DNA from: UMGS1387 sp045540015
Lineage (GTDB): Bacteria; Bacillota; Clostridia; Oscillospirales; CAG-382
DNA: 41,328 nt
Assembly: GCA_045540015.1 (NCBI GenBank)
Contig: JAZQGP010000027.1
Span: 1 to 41,328 of the forward strand
Reading direction: 5' to 3'
Shown here: in pieces, positions 33,243 to 40,211 of the stretch
Position numbering within the stretch: the first letter of the stretch is position 1
Layout of the letters: each line of letters begins with the position of its first letter
Program-made: the position numbers and the translations under genes
Notes under the pieces: model-generated
Seen by the model: the letters and a program-made list of their open reading frames with translations, nothing else
What the model was told of the DNA's origin: nothing
The model's database searches: none

Positions 33243-35377
33243 TGACAATACAGCAGCTTAACGGCTTATGGAACTTCAGAATCGGCAAAGGTGAGTGGAC
33301 AGATGTAAATGTTCCTTACTCCTGCCTATCTGTTGGTCATTCTGAATGTTCAAGATATTTTGACTTAACTGAACAGAGAAAGAAAGTTTTTCTTAAATTT
33401 AACGGGATAACCTACTATGCAAAAGTATATCTGAATGACACATATCTTGGCGATATGGGTCCGTATTGCGAATATACCTTTGATATTACAAATAAAGTTA
33501 AAGATAAAAACAACTACCTTTTGGTAGAAATTGAAGATATTTCTCCTGTTTTTGGTCCATCGGAGGGATGGGAAAATTTCGGCGGAATTATTCGGGATGT
33601 ATTCATAGAATATGCATCAGATAATTATATCGAAGATGTTTTCTTTTACACAAATCTCTCAAGCGACTACAATGATGCTATGTTTACGGTTGAAACCAAA
33701 ACCTGTAACACAACCGGTAATATTCAGATAGGTCTCTTTTATGAAGGAAAAGAAATATTCAGCACCAAATATTCTGCAGCAAAAAATAAGTTTGAAGGTA
33801 CCGTAGAAAATATTAAACTCTGGTCACCTGAAAATCCCAATTTATATCAGCTTAGAGTTTTACTTATTGATGATGACAATATAATTGACGAATACACTTG
33901 CAATGTTGGTTTCAGAGAATTCAAATGTAACCGACACAGATTTGTGTTAAATGGCAAAGAGCTCTTTTTAAAAGGAGTTTGTAAACACGAGATGTTCGGA
34001 GACAGCGGACACTGTCCCACCGATGAACAAATGCTTGCAGATTTACAGATGATTAAAGATACAGGCTGTAACTTTGTGCGTCTTGTTCATTATCCGCATA
34101 ATAAAAAAATTATTGATTTCGCTGATAAACTTGGTTTAATGGTTTCTGAAGAGCCGGGATTATGGTGGTCAGACACATCGGACCCTCAGATCAGCAGCGG
34201 AAGTCTGGAGGTTTTGCGCAGAACAATTTTAAGAGATAAAAACCACCCTAGCATAATGTTCTGGTTATGTTTTAACGAGTGTGTATTTACAGAGCAGTTT
34301 TTGATTGACAGCGCAAATGTTTGCCGTGAGCTTGATCCTACCAGAATGGTGTCAGGTGCAAATTGTATGAGTAATGAAGATACATTGAAATACTATAATA
34401 TCTGCAACTTTGATTTTTATACAATGCACCCATATTCGCAAACATTTGATCGCGCAATGGAATCGGCAAAAATTTTATATGATAAGCCTTTGCTGTTTAC
34501 CGAATGGGGTGGGCATTTTGTGTATGATAATCCTAAGCTTCTGTCTGAGTTTATGGATAACATGAATAATCTTTATTCGACTAATTCCGATAGCGGTACA
34601 CTTGCGGGAGCGTTTTTCTGGGGATGGTCGGAATTGAATGACTACAACAGAGGTGCTCCCGCATGCATTGACGGCAATCTCTGCGAAGGGCTTGTAAATA
34701 AATACAGACATCCGAATCTTATATACGATTCTTTTGTTAAAAGTATAAAAAGAATGGGTTCTGATTCTGAGTATGATTTTTGGTTTAACCCAACAAAAGG
34801 CCGGGCTTCTGATGCTCAAAACATATGTACCGGTGACAATACAAATGATAAACTGCATAATATTATAGCCCGGATAAATCAGGAAGAGGCTGATAAAAGA
34901 GCAATGCGAAAACGTATCATTGAAAATGGCCCTGTTTTAAAAAATATTGGCACATTATTAAATGTTCCGATTGTATTAGGTGATAATGACAGACTGAATT
35001 TTGATTGTGATATACAAACAAATAAAATTACTATAACGGGAATGGTAAGTCTGGAAAAAGGCTATCCGATATCCGGAGAATATGGTGAAGAGGTTGCTGA
35101 AATGACATTGTTTTTTAAAAACGGCACAGTTCAAAGCTATATTTTCCGTAACGGAATTGATGTGACTACTGTATTTGAATTATACAAATCCTCAAAAATC
35201 AATCCTGTTGCCGAGAACGCGCGTAGAATTGCAACATTCGGTTATGATAAAAACTTTGAAAGATATGTTATGAATCAGATTGAACTTCCGCTAAATACTC
35301 ATAATCAAATCAGTAAGCTTATTATTTGTTCAAAAAATAACGGATATACTTTGTTGATATATGGTATATCCTTATAA
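33242..35377 (+). CDS. GH2-family glycoside hydrolase (beta-galactosidase/beta-glucuronidase-like)
   Basis: 711 residues. The N-terminal jelly-roll domain ('FNGITYYAKVYLNDTYLGDM', 'GWENFGGIIRDVFIEY') is followed by an Ig-like domain, then a TIM barrel with 'LKGVCKHEMFGDSG' (near 245), acid/base Glu in 'MFWLCFNECVF' (near 345) and nucleophile Glu in 'LLFTEWGGHF' (near 420). A ~200-residue C-terminal extension is of unknown fold. No signal peptide, so it acts in the cytoplasm. It is translationally coupled to the YgjV-like gene. Substrate (beta-galactoside, -glucuronide or -mannoside) cannot be chosen from sequence. Confidence 0.87.
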   Translation: MTIQQLNGLWNFRIGKGEWTDVNVPYSCLSVGHSECSRYFDLTEQRKKVFLKFNGITYYAKVYLNDTYLGDMGPYCEYTFDITNKVKDKNNYLLVEIEDISPVFGPSEGWENFGGIIRDVFIEYASDNYIEDVFFYTNLSSDYNDAMFTVETKTCNTTGNIQIGLFYEGKEIFSTKYSAAKNKFEGTVENIKLWSPENPNLYQLRVLLIDDDNIIDEYTCNVGFREFKCNRHRFVLNGKELFLKGVCKHEMFGDSGHCPTDEQMLADLQMIKDTGCNFVRLVHYPHNKKIIDFADKLGLMVSEEPGLWWSDTSDPQISSGSLEVLRRTILRDKNHPSIMFWLCFNECVFTEQFLIDSANVCRELDPTRMVSGANCMSNEDTLKYYNICNFDFYTMHPYSQTFDRAMESAKILYDKPLLFTEWGGHFVYDNPKLLSEFMDNMNNLYSTNSDSGTLAGAFFWGWSELNDYNRGAPACIDGNLCEGLVNKYRHPNLIYDSFVKSIKRMGSDSEYDFWFNPTKGRASDAQNICTGDNTNDKLHNIIARINQEEADKRAMRKRIIENGPVLKNIGTLLNVPIVLGDNDRLNFDCDIQTNKITITGMVSLEKGYPISGEYGEEVAEMTLFFKNGTVQSYIFRNGIDVTTVFELYKSSKINPVAENARRIATFGYDKNFERYVMNQIELPLNTHNQISKLIICSKNNGYTLLIYGISL

Positions 35378-35450
35378 GCTATCCGTCGCAAGATAATCCG
35401 AAGCTAAAATCTGTTGACAAATTTACTCATTTCATCATTTATATAGGTAA

Positions 35451-35524
35451 TTTTGTCGACAAAACAGCTTGAATCTTAAAATTTTTTAAGAAAAATTTGT
35501 TGTCCCATATTGACATCACTCCTG
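35451..35524 (+). repeat. Palindromes and putative element end left of spoIVB fragment 1
   Basis: Holds the perfect palindrome TTTTGTCGACAAAA (35451-35464), the inverted repeat CTTAAAA-TT-TTTTAAG (35475-35490), and the 30-bp block 35495-35524 that is shared (25 of 30 positions) with the sequence left of the second fragment (39051-39080). The shared block contains GTTGTC...GACATC arms. I read this as a recombination-site arm; that is inference. Confidence 0.5.
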
Positions 35525-35653
35525 TCTGGCAGCCCCATAATTCAGGATGTAAAGCTGGTTGGAGCAGTTACTCATGTTTTCGTAAATGATCCAACAAAGG
35601 GATATGGAATATTTATTGAGAATATGCTCTCGGAGGCAGAAAAAACCAGATAA
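35525..35653 (+). pseudogene. Orphan spoIVB 3' end, fragment 1 (putative att remnant)
   Basis: 43 codons, in frame, from the catalytic-serine position to the stop: 'SGSPIIQDVKLVGAVTHVFV' continuing 'NDPTKGYGIFIENMLSEAEK'. The length from that Ser codon to the stop is identical to the intact gene (129 nt). No start codon, ribosome binding site or upstream spoIVB sequence is present, so it is not expressed as SpoIVB. Over the 80-nt block 35561-35640 it matches fragment 2 at 77 positions but the intact gene at only 64. The same-strand GH2 gene ends about 150 bp upstream. Confidence 0.9.
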
Positions 35654-35700
35654 ATAAACTGCACAGGGTGTTGAAAACGAACAATTAAAATAAGCATCAT

Positions 35701-35738
35701 AACAGTAAAGCGGCAGATTTCTCTGCCGCTTTACTGTT
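35701..35738. terminator. Strong bidirectional terminator between fragment 1 and the AraC gene
   Basis: AACAGTAAAGCGGCAGA (35701-35717) pairs perfectly over 17 bp with 35722-35738, with a 4-nt loop TTTC. It sits 48 bp after the spoIVB fragment stop and just before the stop of the convergent AraC gene, so it may serve both directions. Confidence 0.9.
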
Positions 35739-36524
35739 TCAGACTATTGATTTCCTGTATTCTTTCAAGGAAACACCTGTATGATATTTAAAAAATTTTC
35801 GCAATAATTCCGCCGATTCAAATCCAAGCTTCAAGGCCATATCCTGAGTTGAACTATCTGAAAATTTAACGAATTGCTTGATTGCTGAAATCCGCGCCTC
35901 TGCTATCATTTCGCTTAAACATTTATTACTATATTTTTTTACAGCACGATTTAAATGTGCTACAGTACAGCCCATTGCTTCAGCAACATATTCAGCTGAG
36001 ATATAGCGGAACGCGTTCTGCTCTATCCATTCGTAACACTTCTGATAAAGGCTCAACTCCACCGGATAAGAATTACAACGGATACTGAGTGTATTCAGAA
36101 TATTCAAGAGCAATCCTTCGTTGACTCCGGGCAGATTATTGCAGAAAGAATTATTGCGGTATATTTGATTAAACAATTCTTGGGTATCTAATGGAGCCTT
36201 TATTACACAAGATTTATTTGAGGAAAAAAAGAGCGGTTCAGAATAATTAAAAACGATTTCAAATAGCTCTGCAGGCTTTATAGCAAGAAATTTAAACCCG
36301 AAATATTTAGAAATATATACAATATTTCCGCTTTCTATTATTTTGCTTTCAAATTCTATAGAACCTGAGGATATCAAAAACAAAGCATCGTTTTCAATTA
36401 AATTCGTATTGTAGGTGAACGAGTTTTCCAAATGGAGTTTTTGTAATTTTAGAATAGTGAGTGATGCTTGCCTTGGTTCTCTATTACCGAAAGTGTATTT
36501 TTTGTTATCAACTGTGTATATCAT
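35739..36524 (-). CDS. AraC-family regulator of the GH32-PfkB cassette
   Basis: 261 residues. The N-terminal ~150 form a cupin-like effector domain ('LIENDALFLISSGSIEFESKII'). The C-terminal ~100 contain two helix-turn-helix motifs ('ISAEYVAEAMGCTVAHLNRAVK' and 'STQDMALKLGFESAELLRKFFK', ending 'GVSLKEYRK'). AGGAGAAAAT precedes the ATG. It is divergent from GH32 across about 100 bp, so it most likely activates the fructoside genes. Confidence 0.87.
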   Translation of the reverse strand: MIYTVDNKKYTFGNREPRQASLTILKLQKLHLENSFTYNTNLIENDALFLISSGSIEFESKIIESGNIVYISKYFGFKFLAIKPAELFEIVFNYSEPLFFSSNKSCVIKAPLDTQELFNQIYRNNSFCNNLPGVNEGLLLNILNTLSIRCNSYPVELSLYQKCYEWIEQNAFRYISAEYVAEAMGCTVAHLNRAVKKYSNKCLSEMIAEARISAIKQFVKFSDSSTQDMALKLGFESAELLRKFFKYHTGVSLKEYRKSIV

Positions 36525-36625
36525 ATTTTCTCCTGTTTAATAGTTGTTTTTCTCTTTAAATAATCAATTAAGTATGTTATAATTATATTATAAAACAATA
36601 GTTTTTTCAAGTGGAGGGTTTGAAA

Positions 36626-38182
36626 ATGAAAATTGAGATAAAGAATAAATATTTAATTTTTCCTGTAAATACATTGTCTACAAAAAAGGTTTTGACCTTT
36701 AAAAGAGATTGTGAAACTGTATATCAAATCAATATTAAGCTTGATAAATATAATCCAAATTTTTATGCATACATTGATGTCTCAAGATTCATTGGACAAA
36801 CACTGGATATATTTGTAGTACCCGAAATGAAGATAGAATTTCGTGAGTCTGATGAAATTGAAATTGATAATCTATATCATGAACCTATGCGTCCACAGGT
36901 TCATTTTACAACAAAAAATGGTTGGATAAATGACCCTAACGGCCTTATATATATCGATGGAATATACCATATGTTTTATCAATATAATCCTACTGAACCA
37001 AACTGGGATAATATGCATTGGGGCCACGCAGAAAGCCGTGATTTAATTCATTGGGAACAAAAAGATGTGACACTTTTCCCGAATGAGAGGGGAGCTATGT
37101 TCTCAGGCAGCGCCATCTTGGACGATAAAAATCTCCTCGGCAAAAGCGTCGAGAACAACAAAACGGCATTATTGTTTTATACGACAACAACGCCTTTTTG
37201 CCAACACATGTCATATTCAACTGACAATTTTAAAACAATTAAACAATATACAGATAAACCCATTGTGCCTCATATCAAAGCGAGCAACCGTGATCCTAAG
37301 GTTGTGTTTTGCGATGAACTTGACTGTTATATTATGGCACTCTATTTAGATGAAGATATATATTGTATTTTAAGTTCCAATGATTTGACAAACTGGGAGG
37401 AGTTGCAGCGGATACATCTGGTCGAAGATAACGAATGCCCGGATATTTTCCCTCTTTATGACGATGAAGGGGCTCGTAAATGGATTATCATCGGCGCTCA
37501 CGATAAATATTTGGTAGGTAATTTTAAAACCGGAAAATTTGTAGCCGAGCAATCCGTGTTATCGCTTCATTACGGAACTTCTGCTTATGCAGGACAATCT
37601 TTCAGTAATTTGCCAAATAACAGAGTTGTAAGAATGGTTTGGGATAGATGGGATTTGCCATCCTTTAATTTTAACGGTCAAATGGGCATACCGATGGAAA
37701 TGACGCTGTGCAAATATGAGGGTAACTATTATCTCCAGGCAAATCCTGTTGAGGAGATTAAAGGTATCTATAAAAGCACAAAAGCATATAGCAATGTTTC
37801 TCTTTCGCCCGAGGAAATGTTTATTGAAACATTGCCGTGTACTGCTCAATTGTTGAAGTTTAAGGCTGAAAATATTGAAAGCGGCGTGATGACTGTCGAT
37901 ATATTTGGCAGAAGTATTGGTTTTGATTTTACCAACAACAAAATGAATATTGGAGATTGTACGGCGCCTGTTTCTTTGACACGCAAGGGATTAGATATCA
38001 CCCTCATTGTGGATCGATGCAGTATGGAAGTGTTTGCCGATGGCGGAAAAATATTTATGTCCCGCTTGAACAACGATACATTGAATGATTTTAACATTCC
38101 CTATTTAACAATTCGGGCAGATAGGAAAATCACATTAGAAAACATAGAAATCAATTCTTTAGATTCAATATGGGGTAACTAA
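36626..38182 (+). CDS. GH32-family fructoside hydrolase (sucrose/levan/inulin type)
   Basis: About 518 residues. After a ~90-residue N-terminal extension comes the five-bladed propeller with GH32 motifs: 'WINDPNGLIYIDGIYHMFYQ' (nucleophile Asp near 102), 'FSGSAILDD', 'SNRDPKVVF' (transition-state Asp near 221) and 'NECPDIFPL' (acid/base Glu near 270). A C-terminal beta-sandwich follows ('RCSMEVFADGGKIFMSRL'). No signal peptide, so it would hydrolyse sucrose, phosphorylated sucrose or imported fructo-oligosaccharides. The frame opens at GTG 36611; GGAGGG before ATG 36626 sets the start. The next gene is a sugar kinase 1 nt later. Confidence 0.92.
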   Translation: MKIEIKNKYLIFPVNTLSTKKVLTFKRDCETVYQINIKLDKYNPNFYAYIDVSRFIGQTLDIFVVPEMKIEFRESDEIEIDNLYHEPMRPQVHFTTKNGWINDPNGLIYIDGIYHMFYQYNPTEPNWDNMHWGHAESRDLIHWEQKDVTLFPNERGAMFSGSAILDDKNLLGKSVENNKTALLFYTTTTPFCQHMSYSTDNFKTIKQYTDKPIVPHIKASNRDPKVVFCDELDCYIMALYLDEDIYCILSSNDLTNWEELQRIHLVEDNECPDIFPLYDDEGARKWIIIGAHDKYLVGNFKTGKFVAEQSVLSLHYGTSAYAGQSFSNLPNNRVVRMVWDRWDLPSFNFNGQMGIPMEMTLCKYEGNYYLQANPVEEIKGIYKSTKAYSNVSLSPEEMFIETLPCTAQLLKFKAENIESGVMTVDIFGRSIGFDFTNNKMNIGDCTAPVSLTRKGLDITLIVDRCSMEVFADGGKIFMSRLNNDTLNDFNIPYLTIRADRKITLENIEINSLDSIWGN

Positions 38183-38183
38183 G

Positions 38184-39050
38184 ATGAAAGTTTTATCGTT
38201 TGGTGAAATCCTTTGGGATATTTATCCCGATAAAAAACATATAGGTGGTGCACCGTTTAACTTTGCAGCCCATCTTGCAAAGCACGGTGAAGAGGTTTAC
38301 ATGCTATCTTGTTTAGGGAAAGACAGTTTGGGAGAAGAAGCTTTATTGTGCCTTAGGGAATGTAGTATTTTAACTGATTTTGTTTCTCAGTCTGCTCTAA
38401 AGCAAACCGGCCAATGCTTAGTAACGCTCGATGAAAGAGGCATTCCTTCATATGATTTAAAAGAAGATGTTTCATATGACTATATTGATTGTAATAATAA
38501 TGAAGATTTTGATGTGTTGTATTTTGGCACATTAGCCTTGCGTAAAAAATATAATTTAGATTCACTTAGCAGGTTTTTAAAAGTCAATAAATTTGATGAA
38601 ATTTTTGTTGATATCAATATACGTGCTCCGTTTTATAGTTATGAGTCGGTTGCTTTTTGTCTAAAAAATGCCACTATATTGAAAATTAGTTCGGAGGAAT
38701 TGCCGATTGTTGCGGAACTGCTATGGGCAGACAAATTCATCCGATATGATGAATTTGTACAACTACTAAAAGAACGGTATGAGAACTTGAGAATAATCAT
38801 TATTACTTTGGGTGCTGATGGAGCATTTTGCTATGACTGTAAAAATGATGATACATACAGATGTGACTCAATAAAAGTAAAGATTGCATCAACTGTAGGT
38901 GCAGGAGATAGTTTTTCTGCGGCCTTTCTGTATCAGTACTTTCGAAAAAAAGATATACAATTATGCTTGGAATATGCAACGAGGATTGCCGGATATGTTG
39001 TTTCGGAATATGAGGCTGTTCCGAATTACAATATTAATGATTTTCTTTAA
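38184..39050 (+). CDS. PfkB-family sugar kinase, probable fructokinase
   Basis: 288 residues of the ribokinase/PfkB fold: 'HIGGAPFNFAAHLAKHGEEV' near the N-terminus and the anion-hole/catalytic-base motif 'TVGAGDSFSAAFLY' near residue 239. It most likely phosphorylates the fructose released by the GH32 enzyme. It begins 1 nt after the GH32 stop. The stop codon abuts the 30-bp shared block that precedes spoIVB fragment 2, so the cassette ends with this gene. Confidence 0.88.
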   Translation: MKVLSFGEILWDIYPDKKHIGGAPFNFAAHLAKHGEEVYMLSCLGKDSLGEEALLCLRECSILTDFVSQSALKQTGQCLVTLDERGIPSYDLKEDVSYDYIDCNNNEDFDVLYFGTLALRKKYNLDSLSRFLKVNKFDEIFVDINIRAPFYSYESVAFCLKNATILKISSEELPIVAELLWADKFIRYDEFVQLLKERYENLRIIIITLGADGAFCYDCKNDDTYRCDSIKVKIASTVGAGDSFSAAFLYQYFRKKDIQLCLEYATRIAGYVVSEYEAVPNYNINDFL

Positions 39051-39080
39051 ATTCGTTGTCCCCTATTGACAACAGTCGTG
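39051..39080 (+). repeat. Shared 30-bp block left of spoIVB fragment 2 (putative element end)
   Basis: Identical at 25 of 30 positions, without gaps, to 35495-35524 and at the same distance from the spoIVB fragment. It contains GTTGTC (39055-39060) and GACAAC (39068-39073), a perfect 6-bp inverted repeat with a 7-bp spacer. This sequence is absent ahead of the same codon in the intact spoIVB. Confidence 0.6.
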
Positions 39081-39209
39081 AGTGGCAGTCCCATTTTACA
39101 AAACGGTAAAATTGTGGGAGCAGTTACTCATGTTTTAGTAAATGATCCAACAAAGGGATATGGAATATTTATTGAGAATATGCTCTTAGAGGCAGAGGAA
39201 GTAAAATAG
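39081..39209 (+). pseudogene. Orphan spoIVB 3' end, fragment 2 (putative att remnant)
   Basis: 43 codons in frame from the catalytic-serine position: 'SGSPILQNGKIVGAVTHVLV' continuing 'NDPTKGYGIFIENMLLEAEE', TAG stop. Length from the Ser codon to the stop is the same as in the intact gene and fragment 1. No start signal. Between 39117 and 39196 it differs from fragment 1 at 3 of 80 positions and from the intact gene at 17. Confidence 0.9.
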
Positions 39210-39212
39210 AAG

Positions 39213-39246
39213 AAATGCTCGTCTATAAAACAATAGGCGGGCATTT
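39213..39246. terminator. Terminator between fragment 2 and the convergent AraC gene
   Basis: 39213-39226 and 39233-39246 form a 14-bp stem (two G-U pairs) with a 6-nt loop, followed by TCTGTGTTT. It differs in sequence from the hairpins after the other two copies. Confidence 0.8.
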
Positions 39247-39253
39247 TCTGTGT

Positions 39254-40063
39254 TTATATAAGTTGATTTTTAATATATGCTTTCGGAGAAAGTCCGGTTT
39301 TTTGTTTAAAAACCTTAGAGAAATACTGTGAATCTACATATCCGCATTGATTTGAAACATCAGATATACTTGAAAAGCCCTGATGCATTAAAGTACAGGC
39401 GTTTTGAATTCTTATGGTATTTAAGTATTCGCTGATCCCTACATTAAATTTCTTTTTGAATGTTGAGGAAATATATTTTGGGCTGTATGAAAGTTCGTTG
39501 CTTAGCAATTCTAAAGACAATTTCGGATGAGAAAAATTGTCATCAATATATTTTTTTGTTTTTAAAGCTATATCTTCATTTAAATGTTTTTTTGAGATCA
39601 ATGGGATAATTCTATTGCCGAGAAAGTGAAAAGAATAAAGCAAAACACTTTCTGATATTAAATCAGTCAAATCCGAATTGGAAGAGAGCCCTTTCTTCCA
39701 AAATTCATAAATCTCCTGACAATCGTTAAAGAGGAAATTTTGTGGTGAGATTTTCAAGTTATCCATAATCATATTTGCTCTGAAACCTAAAAAACTGATA
39801 TACATATATGAAAAATTATCCACAGATTCTAAGCAGAAAGGAATGGCGGGAAATGTGAAGAAAACATCTCCCCGTTGCAAAGGTATTATTCTTCCTGCTA
39901 TATGCAGCTTTCCGTTTCCACTACAGACAAAATGTATTTTATACACTGACTGAGATTTTAGCGAAGAATATGGCTGTGGTTTCGTTTCTAAAACAAAGTT
40001 TATTGTGTGTATAGAATGAGTATCCTTGTGATAAGGAATAAAATGACATATGTTTTCATCCAT
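39254..40063 (-). CDS. AraC-family regulator of the Gfo/Idh cassette
   Basis: 269 residues with an N-terminal cupin ('FVCSGNGKLHIAGRIIPLQR', 'GDVFFTFPAIPF') and a C-terminal AraC domain ('LSLELLSNELSYSPKYISSTFK', 'SISDVSNQCGYVDSQYFSKVFK', 'TGLSPKAY'). AAGGCGG lies upstream of the ATG. Divergent from the oxidoreductase gene, so probably its activator. Confidence 0.87.
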   Translation of the reverse strand: MDENICHFIPYHKDTHSIHTINFVLETKPQPYSSLKSQSVYKIHFVCSGNGKLHIAGRIIPLQRGDVFFTFPAIPFCLESVDNFSYMYISFLGFRANMIMDNLKISPQNFLFNDCQEIYEFWKKGLSSNSDLTDLISESVLLYSFHFLGNRIIPLISKKHLNEDIALKTKKYIDDNFSHPKLSLELLSNELSYSPKYISSTFKKKFNVGISEYLNTIRIQNACTLMHQGFSSISDVSNQCGYVDSQYFSKVFKQKTGLSPKAYIKNQLI

Positions 40064-40155
40064 AAGAATTACCGCCTTTTAATATATTATAACGGCACAT
40101 ATTAATTTTGTCAATCTAAACGTACTATTTTCCACAAATACGCAGAAAATATCCA

Positions 40156-40184
40156 TTGAAAACAAAAAAACAATATGCTAAAAT
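40156..40184 (+). promoter_or_regulatory. Promoter of the Gfo/Idh gene
   Basis: TTGAAA (40156-40161), a 17-bp spacer and TAAAAT (40179-40184), 27 bp before the ATG; AAAGGAGG precedes the start. Confidence 0.65.
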
Positions 40185-40211
40185 TATTACACCATAAAGG
40201 AGGTATATATT

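Noticed and set aside
35525..39209. The spoIVB fragments as an assembly artefact
   Set aside because: The copies differ from one another and from the intact gene, have different terminators and lie among distinct genes, so a mis-joined repeat does not explain them.
35525..39209. The spoIVB fragments as independent small genes
   Set aside because: No start codon or ribosome binding site precedes either, and both begin exactly at the same internal codon of SpoIVB.
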